The notes below the pieces were generated by a model that did no database searches, had not been told where the DNA came from, and saw nothing but the letters and a program-made list of their open reading frames with translations. Shown piece after piece: positions 36,723 through 46,124 of a stretch of 64,000 bases of DNA (its first letter is position 1; each line of letters begins with the position of its first letter). Origin of the DNA: CANMXU01 sp052030545. GTDB lineage: Bacteria; Pseudomonadota; Gammaproteobacteria; Enterobacterales; Alteromonadaceae. The stretch covers positions 310,001-374,000 of the forward strand of contig NZ_JBPDIH010000005.1 of NCBI RefSeq assembly GCF_052030545.1. Reading direction: 5' to 3'. A program made the translations under genes and the position numbers.

Positions 36723-38285
36723 TTACCACCAAGCGGCATATAGTGCCGTTAAAATAATGATCACACCAAGTGTGGCAATATTAAAATTCTTGTCAGTAGC
36801 AAAACTCACTTCATCTAAACTGACACTGGCATTACTGCTTTTACTTTTACTAGCTAGTGATACAACAATACATAAACCTAAACACAGTAAGAACACTAAA
36901 CCAACTCGGTCCATGAACGGTAATTCAGGCCACAAGAATTTGAGTGCCAGTGAGAATACGGCTGAGCCCACTCCGGCGGATAATGCCCCTGCAGAGGTCG
37001 CTTTCGACCAAAACATCCCCATGACAAAAATCACCACAATTCCTGGCGTGAAAAAGCCAGTGAATTCTTGTATATACTGGAAGGCTTGGTCAAACTTACC
37101 TAATAATGGCTCTGCCACAATTAATGCAATACCTAATGAAATAAGCGTAGCGATACGGCCCACATGTACATAATGACGCTGGCTTTTACCGGGTTTCATT
37201 TTTGAATAAATGTCCATGGTAAAAATGGTTGAAATACTATTAGTCATTGAAGCCAGTGAAGAAACAATTGCAGCAACTAGGGCAGCAAAAACTAAACCTT
37301 TAATGCCTGAAGGCATTAACGCCATCATTGATGGGTATGCTTGATCAGGCGTATTTAGCTCAGGATGAAGCATAACGGCGGCAATGCCTGGCAATACCAC
37401 AATGATTGGCATGAGTAGTTTTAAATAGGCTGCAAAGGCAATGCCTTTTTGTGCTTCTTTAATATTTTTAGCCGCTAATGCCCGTTGAATAATGTATTGA
37501 TTAAAGCCCCAATAACTAAAGTTCATGATCCACATGCCACCGATAAGCACTGAAATTCCCGGCAAGCTCATATAATGCTCATTGTCATCACTTAAAATCA
37601 TATCAAAGTGTGATGGTAATTCACTGGTTAAAATACCAAAGCCAGCTAAAACTCCTTCACCAGCAGAAACGGCATCAAGTGCTAAATAAACTAAAAATAA
37701 TCCCCCAAATACTAATAATACGACTTGTAAAATATCAGTATAAGCAACCGCTTTTAAACCGCCATATAATGAATAAGCCACCGAAAACACCGCTAAGAAT
37801 ATCATTCCAAACATCCAGTCAACTCCGGCAACCGTTTCAATGGCTAAGCCTCCTAACCATAACACTGCGGTTAAGTTAACAAACACATAAACTGCTAACC
37901 AAAACAGTGCTAAAGTGGTTTTGACCTTACTATCAAAACGTTGCTCTAAATATTGCGGCATGGTGAAAATTTTATTTTTTAAAAATATCGGCAGCATATA
38001 CTTACCAACAATAAGTAAAGTAATGGCTGCCATCCATTCATATGAAGCAATCGCCAAGCCAATCGCATAACCAGATCCAGACATACCTATGATTTGTTCT
38101 GCGGAAATATTAGAAGCAATTAATGACGCTCCTATCGCCCACCATGGCAATGCTTTTGAGGCTAAAAAATAGTCTTCCGTATTTTTACCTTCTTGTTTAT
38201 CTTCTCTTGATATCCATAGCGCAAGTATTAACAGGCCTAATACATAGGCAATAAACACGCCTGAATCGAGCATATCTAATTTCAT
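36723..38285 (-). CDS. Sodium:solute symporter (SSS/SGLT family)
   Basis: Inner-membrane Na+-driven transporter with about 13-14 hydrophobic segments, 520 residues. Typical SGLT features: EDYFLASKALPWWAIGASLI near TM1-2, SNISAEQIIGMSGSGY, and a central YGGLKAVAYTDILQ. A strong AGGAG ribosome site precedes the ATG. It lies 81 bp downstream of the mannitol-dehydrogenase-family gene with a T-tailed hairpin in between. It probably imports a monosaccharide or uronate released in the periplasm; the substrate is not determinable here. Confidence 0.92.
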   Translation of the reverse strand: MKLDMLDSGVFIAYVLGLLILALWISREDKQEGKNTEDYFLASKALPWWAIGASLIASNISAEQIIGMSGSGYAIGLAIASYEWMAAITLLIVGKYMLPIFLKNKIFTMPQYLEQRFDSKVKTTLALFWLAVYVFVNLTAVLWLGGLAIETVAGVDWMFGMIFLAVFSVAYSLYGGLKAVAYTDILQVVLLVFGGLFLVYLALDAVSAGEGVLAGFGILTSELPSHFDMILSDDNEHYMSLPGISVLIGGMWIMNFSYWGFNQYIIQRALAAKNIKEAQKGIAFAAYLKLLMPIIVVLPGIAAVMLHPELNTPDQAYPSMMALMPSGIKGLVFAALVAAIVSSLASMTNSISTIFTMDIYSKMKPGKSQRHYVHVGRIATLISLGIALIVAEPLLGKFDQAFQYIQEFTGFFTPGIVVIFVMGMFWSKATSAGALSAGVGSAVFSLALKFLWPELPFMDRVGLVFLLCLGLCIVVSLASKSKSSNASVSLDEVSFATDKNFNIATLGVIIILTALYAAWW

Positions 38286-38330
38286 TATTTCTCCTAAATG
38301 TTGATGTTGTCATTATTATCTGGATAAAAA

Positions 38331-38347
38331 AGGAGGCTTTGCCTCCT
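38331..38347 (-). terminator. T-tailed hairpin between dehydrogenase and symporter
   Basis: AGGAGGC / GCCTCCT with a 3-nt loop; on the minus strand it is followed by six T residues. It sits after the dehydrogenase stop and 46 bp ahead of the symporter start, so it should reduce read-through between them. Confidence 0.75.
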
Positions 38348-38366
38348 ATGACCGATTATGAATAGG

Positions 38367-39845
38367 CTATAAAACATGCCAATCAATATTCCCAGTTGCC
38401 AATGAAGGCAATAAGTTTTGGTATGCAAGTGTTAAGCTAGTCACAAATTTTTCTTGCTCAGGTAGAAGCACGCCAAAAACTTCCTCTAGCTGCAAAAACA
38501 CTCTGATGTCATGATCTGCTTCATTTTTGCACTGTGCGGCTAACAAAATTAATTTTGCTGAAAGGGGGTCAACCAATTCCTGTTGCTCAAGATAGCGTTT
38601 ACGGATAAATAAACACCAAGCAGCTACCGCGGTCGATAGCTTGTCAATAGGCAGATTATTGGCTAGGTTTTCTTCAATGATAGGTAAAATACGCATTGGC
38701 AATTTTTGCGAACCATCCCACGCAATTTGAGCCAAAAAGTGGCATATTTCTGGATTTCTAAAGCGCTGAAAAATATCATCCGTATATTGGCTAACATCAA
38801 GCTCTTCTGGCGGATTAAATGATGGTGTTATTTCCTCATTAATCATGGCCTTTATAAAGGCGACCAATTCTCTATTTTGCATTGCGTCATACACGGTAAC
38901 TGTCGAAGTGATAATCCCCAAATATGCCAAGGTTGAATGCGGGCAGTTTAGCAGCCGTAATTTAGCATTTTCAAACCCTTGAACATTAGAGGTAAATGTG
39001 ACGCCGGCTCGCGCCCAAGCAGGTTTTGGCTCAGGTAAAATATCTTCTATCACCCATTGCACAATAGCCTCTCGTTTAATGGGCCAATTATCATCTACGC
39101 CAAGTTCCGATTTTATCTGAGCGCGTAAATGATCATCGGTCGCGGGGGTAATGCTATCAACCATAGAACATGGGCATATAAGCTGTTGTTCAAGCCAGTA
39201 CGCTAACGAGTAATCAATTTGCTGTGCGTAACAAATCAATGCAGCACGTATTTTTTTGCCGTTATCGGTTAAATTATCACAACTTAGCACTGTAAAGGCG
39301 GGACGAGATTTCTCTTTGCGAATAGACAACGCCTCTACCAGTAAACCAATGGCAGAAACTTTTCTCACACTTGATAAATCGGCTTTAATTTGTGGGTGAG
39401 ACAGGTCAAGTTTGCCGTTGCTATCTAGGCAATAGCCTTTCTCAGTGATTGTAAGAGTTACAATGCGTGTTTGATCATTACTTAGCCGTGATAATACTTG
39501 CTCATAATCTTGATGGCTAACCAATACTTCTTGAATAGATCCAATTAATTCAAACTCGGTTTTTGCATCCAATACTGCGAGTGTAAATAAACCGTTTTGT
39601 GGCTTAAGTGCATCATAAACGCCAGTCGAATGCAGAGAAATACAACTTATACTCCAATTTCCCCCAGCTAATTCCATAGCACGATGAGTATACCAAGCCT
39701 GATGCCCGCGAAAAAATGCACCTGGTCCTATGTGTACTATGTGTACTATGCCTATATTCTTTTCGCTCGAGTGATTTAAATAAGAAGGTATTTTTATTTT
39801 ATTCGCTGCGAGGTCGTCCAAAGCAGCATAAGATAATAGAGCCAC
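38367..39845 (-). CDS. Mannitol dehydrogenase-family oxidoreductase
   Basis: NAD(P)-dependent polyol/hexonate dehydrogenase (fructuronate reductase or mannitol dehydrogenase type), cytoplasmic, 492 residues. N-terminal Rossmann domain with HIGPGAFFRGHQAWYT and VTLTITEKGYCLD; C-terminal helical domain with the catalytic Lys/Asn/His motif in ENAKLRLLNCPHSTLAYLG. The start is GTG at 39845 with AAGGATC ahead of it. An in-frame 9-bp tandem repeat at 39729-39746 duplicates the residues VHI just before the nucleotide-binding loop. It may reduce or oxidise a sugar acid made from the imported monosaccharide. Box pair 240 bp upstream. Confidence 0.9.
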   Translation of the reverse strand: MALLSYAALDDLAANKIKIPSYLNHSSEKNIGIVHIVHIGPGAFFRGHQAWYTHRAMELAGGNWSISCISLHSTGVYDALKPQNGLFTLAVLDAKTEFELIGSIQEVLVSHQDYEQVLSRLSNDQTRIVTLTITEKGYCLDSNGKLDLSHPQIKADLSSVRKVSAIGLLVEALSIRKEKSRPAFTVLSCDNLTDNGKKIRAALICYAQQIDYSLAYWLEQQLICPCSMVDSITPATDDHLRAQIKSELGVDDNWPIKREAIVQWVIEDILPEPKPAWARAGVTFTSNVQGFENAKLRLLNCPHSTLAYLGIITSTVTVYDAMQNRELVAFIKAMINEEITPSFNPPEELDVSQYTDDIFQRFRNPEICHFLAQIAWDGSQKLPMRILPIIEENLANNLPIDKLSTAVAAWCLFIRKRYLEQQELVDPLSAKLILLAAQCKNEADHDIRVFLQLEEVFGVLLPEQEKFVTSLTLAYQNLLPSLATGNIDWHVL

Positions 39846-40086
39846 GTCAAGATCCTTAAATGTTTAACGGTTAAGCACTTATTTTCTTCTTATGCTGAAA
39901 TAAGTGCTTTTTTATAATATTTCCATATTTAGATGGTTATTAACCAAGCTTTCTCTTGAAACATCGGTGAGAAAGGTTAGAACGGTCATACACCATTTAA
40001 TAAAAGGTATCGCGATAGAAAATAAATTCGCTAAATGACGCCCCTACTCAATCATCATAAATCGAAGTTACTCAATACTACATTAT

Positions 40087-40116
40087 TTAAATATAATTAT
40101 TAAGGTTTATATATAA
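40087..40116. promoter_or_regulatory. paired 10-bp boxes upstream of dehydrogenase
   Basis: TTAAATATAA at 40087 and TTATATATAA at 40107, 20 bp apart, both perfect to consensus. Nothing else is recognised in the 549-bp gap 39846-40394. Confidence 0.55.
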
Positions 40117-40394
40117 ACTTTAATAATTACTATCTACGCTAAAAGTGCAGCAAGTAGTGAAAACTGAATGAATATATAACCTGAGGTTTTAATCTAGTGA
40201 GAAAAATTTTTATCTTAGAACGATGCAAAGTAAAAGTTGCTAGAAGAATATCAGCTAAATTTTTCGGGAATGGCATAATAACCAGCGCACGTTAAAGCGG
40301 TTACACTGGTTATGCAAATGGACATGATATAAATATTAATGTTTTTAGTTGCTAATACCCCCTCTACAAATAAAGCAGAGGGAGATTTACCTGA

Positions 40395-41849
40395 CTAAAT
40401 ACCAATCGCTATCGGCTTAGCTATCTTACAAGCAGGTAAAGAAAAGTCGACGCCTGCGATACTAACATTGTTATTAACAATGCCTTGTCCTGCTAAAATT
40501 TTCACATCGCATGTACCTTCATCATGACCGCCAAAGCTAATTTTTTTGGTCGAATTGTTACCGCCATTAAATGAATTTAAATTAACGACGCCATTTTTTT
40601 CCGTACCTACACGAATATTTTCACCCTCATGAACTAGGAGGTACTTAGAAATTTTAGTCGAGTCGTTAAAAGTATTCCCGGCGATATAAATACCTTTTGG
40701 GCCATAGGCATGTACATCACGCTTACAGTTCTTATCGGTATCACCTGACGAGGCACAGCTAGTATCAGCACGTCGCTCATTGCCTCCTTCATAATAATAG
40801 GTCCAGCTTTCATAAGTACTGCTCGCCTTTTTCTGAAATACACGTTTATGCCCTTCAGTACCACTAAACAACATATAAGGATACGCCTTAGCGACAGTGT
40901 TGCTCATACTAAAAGTATTATTGTAAATTTTCACATCAGTGGTAAATTGCTCAAAATGAAGTGAATTAGCGCCCGACTCAGCATCATCGGTCATACCGGC
41001 AAACGTATTTTGTGCCAATTTAAAGCCACTGGCTTGAACACCAGCAAAATGAAATTTACGAGTTTTTTCAAAAGTATTCGAAGAAAAAGCAGAGTCGTTC
41101 AAATCAACAGTTTCAACATAACGTCGACCCACTTTTTTACCATCAACAACGGTCTCGTCTCTTCTATCGTTGCCTGCATCAAGGGTAATACCAATAAGGT
41201 ACCCTTGTTTAAATAGGCTGTCCTTAACGGTTACGGTTGATACTGAGGTCACCAAAGTACCATTTCGTTTTTCAGTATTTCGGTTCAATATGTTAATGAC
41301 GATACCTTTAATATCCTCAAATTCACAATCTGACACATATAAGCCATCAAGTGCATAGCCAACCGTTGCACTGATCCCAAACTGTTCAGAGCGTTTAAAT
41401 AATACTCGCTCAAATCTATGATTTTTTGACTTATTAAACTTGAAAATAGGCTGACCAAATACCTTAAGCTTATTATTACCATTTAATGTCATGTCGGTAA
41501 CCGTTATTTTATTACCTTGAGCATCGATAAGGGCTTTACTATCTTGTGTCAGTTTAAGTACCGTATTATTTTTGCCGCTACCAACCAAAGTTAAATTAGT
41601 ATTGCTAATCACTAAACTAGTGGAAAATAAATAGGTTCCCGCCGGGAATGTGATTTTGGTTGTTTCATTATCTGTTGCCCACGCTTGAATTTGAGCAATA
41701 TTATCTTTATTTGCCGTGCGCTCTTTCGCCGACGCACTAAAACTCGGTAAAACGAGTGTACTAAGTGCGACAATAAGCGTTAATACCCCCATGAACTGTC
41801 CGTGTCGATAACGCTTATGTGTAACATTGAGATTTGCATTCAAATGCAT
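40395..41849 (-). CDS. Exported right-handed beta-helix polysaccharide-degrading enzyme
   Basis: Single-domain paralogue of the beta-helix catalytic part of the dockerin enzyme, about 484 residues, secreted by a signal peptide (TLIVALSTLVLPSFSASA). I chose the ATG at 41849, with AAAGGA ahead of it; 41858 is the alternative. Regularly spaced short strands with turn residues give the parallel beta-helix pattern. Conserved segments are KITFPAGTYLF, FEDIKGIVINILNRNT, LDAGNDRRDE, HFEQFTTDVKIYNNTF, TEGHKRVF and CKRDVHAYGPKGIYIAGNTF. It has none of the C-terminal modules. Polysaccharide lyase or endo-glycosidase activity is likely from fold and context; the family is unassigned. Confidence 0.75.
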   Translation of the reverse strand: MHLNANLNVTHKRYRHGQFMGVLTLIVALSTLVLPSFSASAKERTANKDNIAQIQAWATDNETTKITFPAGTYLFSTSLVISNTNLTLVGSGKNNTVLKLTQDSKALIDAQGNKITVTDMTLNGNNKLKVFGQPIFKFNKSKNHRFERVLFKRSEQFGISATVGYALDGLYVSDCEFEDIKGIVINILNRNTEKRNGTLVTSVSTVTVKDSLFKQGYLIGITLDAGNDRRDETVVDGKKVGRRYVETVDLNDSAFSSNTFEKTRKFHFAGVQASGFKLAQNTFAGMTDDAESGANSLHFEQFTTDVKIYNNTFSMSNTVAKAYPYMLFSGTEGHKRVFQKKASSTYESWTYYYEGGNERRADTSCASSGDTDKNCKRDVHAYGPKGIYIAGNTFNDSTKISKYLLVHEGENIRVGTEKNGVVNLNSFNGGNNSTKKISFGGHDEGTCDVKILAGQGIVNNNVSIAGVDFSLPACKIAKPIAIGI

Positions 41850-41903
41850 AATAACCATCCTTTAATTTTATATTTATTGTTGTATTTATTGCTTCATCAA
41901 ATT

Positions 41904-41933
41904 TTATATTTGATGATCACACTTCTTATGTGA
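41904..41933. promoter_or_regulatory. paired 10-bp boxes upstream of beta-helix enzyme
   Basis: TTATATTTGA at 41904 and TCTTATGTGA at 41924, 20 bp apart; further TTATATTTAT-like copies lie at 41868 and 41880. The rest of the 615-bp gap (to 42473) shows no convincing gene, only a 40-codon frame at 42253-42375. Confidence 0.6.
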
Positions 41934-42473
41934 AATGGGAACTTAGCAGGATGAATTGTCGATGTAAACGCAAAATAGAACATTTTTTGATCACCAAAAA
42001 AGAGCAAACGCTCTAAAGTAGGGCAAAAATATAGGGCTATCAAATGGTTGAGAATTCAATATGTACAGAGACTTGTTACAATTCAAATGAAGAAACATGA
42101 CACTTACACAGCATAAAAATGTCTTATTTATGACCAGCTTTTATTTAGAACTCGATTAAAACTTGCGACTTACCTTTCTTTAAACAAAAAAGCTAGAGGG
42201 AGTATAAAAATCAGAGAAGGTCTAACATTCAAACTTTTATACCGCAAACGCGATGCGTTATTGCCATAAAACAGTAAGTGTGATTGTCGGTAGAGGAATA
42301 ACAGATTATAGAAGTGTAAAGATGTTTGCTACACCAGCTGAAGTAACTGATGTAGCTATATTTAGAGAATATTAACTAGCAAACTAAAGACAAGTATTAT
42401 CGAATAATCAGCGAGTAAGCCAATTAAAAAGCCTTTGTAATAATTCGATAACTACTCAATAGTTAATCAATAA

Positions 42474-43922
42474 CTATTCGATTATTATCGGCTTAGCTAA
42501 TCGACATGCTGGCTTGTCAAAATCAACATCAGGAATAAAAACATTGCCTTTCGAAATGTGCTGTCCCGCACGGATGAATACGTCACAGGTTCCTTCATCA
42601 TGGCCTATAAAATTAATTTTTCGTGTTGTTTCGTCACCCCCTAAAAAGGCATTTAAACTCACTGTTCCGTCTTTTTTCGTTCCTATTTGAATATTCTCAC
42701 CTTCTTTAACCAAAAGGTAACTCGAAATTTTTGTTGAAGCGTTAAAAGTATTACCCGCTAAATAGACATTTCGAACACCATAGACATGAACATCGCGTTT
42801 ACAGCTTTTATCTGTATGCCCAAATGCAGCGCATTTAACATTCGCTCGTCGTTCACGACTGCCTTCATAAAAGTAAGTCCACTCTTTATAGGTGTCACTA
42901 CTTCGCTTTTGCTCAACACGTACATGCCCTTCGGTACCGGCAATTGAAATATATGGGTAACGTTTGGGTACAGTATTAGCCATAGAAAAGGTATTATCGT
43001 AAAACTCTAAGTCTCTGGTAAATTGTTCAAAATGAATGGCATTAGCACCGCCTTCAGCGTCGTCAGTCATGCCTGCAAAGGTATTTCTTATCATTTTAAT
43101 ACCAGAGCCTTGCACACCAGCAATATGAAATTTACGTGTTTTTTCAAAAACGTTATCACTTATAATGGTATTGTTCATATTAACAGTCTCAACATAACGT
43201 CGACCCACTTTTTTCCCACCAACAACCGCTTCATTGCGTCGATCATTACCGGCATCAAGAGTTACGCCCATCATATAGCCGGCTTTGAATATACTATTTT
43301 TAACGATGACTTGGTCAATCGAAGTAATCAACTTTTTCCGTTTAACGGTATTACGGTTTAAAATATGAATCGCAACGCCATAAATATCTTCAAATTCACA
43401 ATGTGATACATATAAACCATCAAGCGCCCAGCCCCTTACCGGTAGAATCGCACCTCTTTTACTACGCTTAAAGATTACGTGTTCAAAACGATGACCTTTA
43501 CTTTTGTTAAATCTAAAAATTGCATCATCATAGCCCTTTTGTTGATTATTACCGTCTAAGGTTAAATTTTTAACCAAAGCATTATTACCAGTGGCATCGA
43601 TTAACGTCGATTTTATAGTCATTAGTTTTAAAACAGTGTTCAGCTTGTCATGACCAACCAATGTTAAGTTATTATTTTTGATAATAAGTGGCTGCTTAAA
43701 TAGATATAGCCCTTCTGGAAAAGTGATTTTAGTGGTAACACCATCTTTTGCCCATTTAACAATTTGGCTAATATTATTTTTATCAGCGATACGCTCTTTA
43801 GCTGACACAGTAAAGCTACTTACCGATAAAATAAGTAATGCGAGTACCATAATATAAGGGTGAACTATTTTAGTTTGCCAATCATAAAAGCTATCCACCG
43901 TGGGTTTGTGCGTTAAAAACAT
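42474..43922 (-). CDS. Exported right-handed beta-helix polysaccharide-degrading enzyme (second copy)
   Basis: Tandem paralogue of 40395-41849, about 482 residues. The ATG at 43922 has the strong ribosome site AAGGA 8 bp ahead; the upstream TTG at 43940 is less likely. The signal peptide follows a 20-residue polar stretch (LALLILSVSSFTVSA). The same beta-helix signature segments are present: HFEQFTRDLEFYDNTF, GTEGHVRVEQK and CKRDVHVYGVRNVYLAGNTF. It differs at several spots that are constant in the other two (AILPVRGWALDG, AVVGGKKVG), so it may cut a different linkage. No C-terminal modules. Confidence 0.75.
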   Translation of the reverse strand: MFLTHKPTVDSFYDWQTKIVHPYIMVLALLILSVSSFTVSAKERIADKNNISQIVKWAKDGVTTKITFPEGLYLFKQPLIIKNNNLTLVGHDKLNTVLKLMTIKSTLIDATGNNALVKNLTLDGNNQQKGYDDAIFRFNKSKGHRFEHVIFKRSKRGAILPVRGWALDGLYVSHCEFEDIYGVAIHILNRNTVKRKKLITSIDQVIVKNSIFKAGYMMGVTLDAGNDRRNEAVVGGKKVGRRYVETVNMNNTIISDNVFEKTRKFHIAGVQGSGIKMIRNTFAGMTDDAEGGANAIHFEQFTRDLEFYDNTFSMANTVPKRYPYISIAGTEGHVRVEQKRSSDTYKEWTYFYEGSRERRANVKCAAFGHTDKSCKRDVHVYGVRNVYLAGNTFNASTKISSYLLVKEGENIQIGTKKDGTVSLNAFLGGDETTRKINFIGHDEGTCDVFIRAGQHISKGNVFIPDVDFDKPACRLAKPIIIE

Positions 43923-43973
43923 AACAGGTTCCTTTATCAATGTATGAAGCTTTCGCTCCCTCTTACACTAAAT

Positions 43974-44003
43974 TTAAATATAAAATAATTTATTTGTATC
44001 TGA
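43974..44003. promoter_or_regulatory. paired 10-bp boxes upstream of second beta-helix enzyme
   Basis: TTAAATATAA at 43974 and TTGTATCTGA at 43994, 20 bp apart, 52-81 bp before the start at 43922. It is in a divergent gap that has a second pair at 44258 for the right-hand gene. Confidence 0.6.
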
Positions 44004-44257
44004 AAAGATATCACAAATTGTTTCGAGGTAAAGCAAGTTTACATGGCTTTACATAATGCTTCTTGAAGATATGAGTCAATTTCCTTATTACCCTAGACTA
44101 GTGATTACTATAAACGTTTAGCTATTACGCTGATTTTTATTAAAATATTTTTAATTTTCGCCACAGGAGGCTTTCTTCCCAGCGTTATTTTGTCCTGTGT
44201 TTGCTGACGCTCTTTTCTTATCTTATAATAAATCTCTATAGCCCTTACCAATGGTTT

Positions 44258-44287
44258 TTATATTTGATATAGTAAATGCACATACAA
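44258..44287. promoter_or_regulatory. paired 10-bp boxes upstream of sulfatase
   Basis: TTATATTTGA at 44258 and GCACATACAA at 44278, 20 bp apart; the second has G at position 1. The site overlaps an upstream ATG at 44276, which supports the later ATG at 44306 as the true start. Confidence 0.5.
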
Positions 44288-44305
44288 TTTAACATGAGTT
44301 ATAGA

Positions 44306-45934
44306 ATGAATAAATATACTTATTTATCGCTCGTCGCATTGCTCTCTGCACCTTTAGTGAGTTGTAGCGTTGTAGAAACTAAAACTGAGCCAACCCGGTC
44401 AGCCGCGACTAAACAATATAATATCTTATACATTATGTCTGACGATCATGCCGCACAAGCCATTGGCACTTATCAAGGGCGTTTAGCTAAATTAAACCCT
44501 ACGCCCAATTTAGATAAATTAGGCAATGAAGGCATGGTATTTGACAACGTATTTGTCACCAACTCAATTTGTAGCCCAAGCCGAGCAACAATATTAACTG
44601 GGCAATATAGCCAAACCAATGGTGTTCAAGACTTAAAAGGCGGTGTTGCTGGAGAAAAGCAATATCTCCCCATAGAAATGAAAAAAGCTGGATACGAAAC
44701 CGCAATTGTTGGTAAATGGCATCTTAAAAAGGAACCTTCTGCTTTTGATTTTTACCAAGTACTCCCCGGACAAGGTAAATATTTTGATCCTGAGTTTCGT
44801 GTAAGAGGCGACGAAGCTTGGCCTAACAATATTAAAACTTCAATCGGGCACTCCTCTGATGTTATTACCGACACGTCAATTAAGTGGTTAAAAAATAGAA
44901 AATCAGATAAACCTTTTTTCTTAATGCATCAATTTAAAGCTCCACATGACTATTTTCAATACGCGACACGCTACAATCACTATTTAGACGACGTGGAGAT
45001 CCCCGAACCAGCAGACTTATACGGAATACCTGACACTTTTGGCTCTCCTGCGACTCGAGGCCACAACGACGAGCTCATCAGAGAAATCGGCACGTCAATT
45101 TCAAAACGAAACCCGCGTCGGAATTATGGTCAACATTACAAGATAGATCCTAATCTTTCAGACAAAGAATACACATATCAAGCATACCAAGCATACGTAA
45201 AAGGTTACTTGCGTACGATTAAAGGGGTTGATGACAATATTGCCCGTTTGATCCAAACCTTAAAAGATGAAGGTCTCTATGAAAATACCATAATCGTTTA
45301 TACCTCTGACCAAGGCATGATGTTAGGTGAGCATGACTACCAAGATAAGCGCTGGATTTGGGATGAGTCAATTCAAATGCCGTTCATTGTCAAACATCCA
45401 GAGATTGAAAAATCAGGCCAACGCAGTGATTTACTGATAAATAATACGGATTTCGCCCCGTTTATTTTAGACTTAGCCAATAAAAAAACGCCTTCTTATA
45501 TGCAAGGTCGCAGTTTTAAATCAGAGTTATTGGGTGAAACACCAGATAATTGGCGAACAGCGTCTTTATACCGTTATTGGACACATCGCATGTATCATGA
45601 TGTACCAGCACATACTGGTTTACGCACGAAAGAATTTAAGCTTATTTTCTTTTACGGTGATAACTACCGTGATGAGCAGTTCACTTACTATGATAAAAAA
45701 TGGTTAGCAAAAACAGGGAAACAACCAAACAAAGTAGCGACACCTGCTGGCTGGGAACTTTATGACCTAAGAAGTGACCCAAATGAACTTCATAATGTTT
45801 ACAACGATAAGCGTTATCAGTCGGTCATTAAAGAACTCAAACAAGAATTAGTTGCGCAGCGTAAACGCTACAATGAAACTGATGTAAACTACCCTAGAAT
45901 GCAAAAAATATTTCAGGATTCGTTTAATAACTAA
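44306..45934 (+). CDS. S1 sulfatase, lipoprotein
   Basis: Formylglycine sulfatase, about 542 residues from the ATG at 44306, which gives an ideal lipoprotein signal (LSAPLVSC, Cys 20); an upstream ATG at 44276 would add ten unnecessary residues. NILYIMSDDHAAQAIGTY binds metal; active site CSPSRATILTGQ with Cys about 89; VGKWHLKKEPSAFDFY and TSDQGMMLGEHDYQDKRWIW follow. The DDHAAQAIG and FDFYQVLPGQG features resemble the subfamily around N-acetylglucosamine-6-sulfatase-like marine enzymes, but I do not assign it. A long hairpin terminator follows. Confidence 0.93.
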   Translation: MNKYTYLSLVALLSAPLVSCSVVETKTEPTRSAATKQYNILYIMSDDHAAQAIGTYQGRLAKLNPTPNLDKLGNEGMVFDNVFVTNSICSPSRATILTGQYSQTNGVQDLKGGVAGEKQYLPIEMKKAGYETAIVGKWHLKKEPSAFDFYQVLPGQGKYFDPEFRVRGDEAWPNNIKTSIGHSSDVITDTSIKWLKNRKSDKPFFLMHQFKAPHDYFQYATRYNHYLDDVEIPEPADLYGIPDTFGSPATRGHNDELIREIGTSISKRNPRRNYGQHYKIDPNLSDKEYTYQAYQAYVKGYLRTIKGVDDNIARLIQTLKDEGLYENTIIVYTSDQGMMLGEHDYQDKRWIWDESIQMPFIVKHPEIEKSGQRSDLLINNTDFAPFILDLANKKTPSYMQGRSFKSELLGETPDNWRTASLYRYWTHRMYHDVPAHTGLRTKEFKLIFFYGDNYRDEQFTYYDKKWLAKTGKQPNKVATPAGWELYDLRSDPNELHNVYNDKRYQSVIKELKQELVAQRKRYNETDVNYPRMQKIFQDSFNN

Positions 45935-45977
45935 TATAAGTAGCTAAGATTAATAATCAGCGATTAGTTACGTCTAG

Positions 45978-46009
45978 ATGGCGTATTAGCTTTTAAGCTA
46001 ACACGCCAT
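45978..46009 (+). terminator. terminator after sulfatase
   Basis: Long hairpin: ATGGCGT then TTAGCTT on the left arm and AAGCTAA then ACGCCAT on the right, with one mismatch and a 2-nt centre, followed by T-rich sequence. Confidence 0.75.
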
Positions 46010-46124
46010 TTATCCTATTTTCTCACCACTCATTCGCACTCACCACCTTGAGCATTAGTAAAACAAACACTTATCTTAATGACTTAATTTATTCAATAAG
46101 AACCAAGACTGGAATTTGATATTT

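Noticed and set aside
42253..42375. 40-codon plus-strand frame reading MRYCHKTVSVIVGRGITDY and ending FREY
   Set aside because: No ribosome site, promoter or recognisable family; could be a remnant but cannot be supported as a gene.
40395..43922. Beta-helix enzymes as GH82 iota-carrageenases
   Set aside because: Although the fold and setting fit, the conserved blocks do not match the iota-carrageenase sequence I know, and the fucose-related neighbours point elsewhere.
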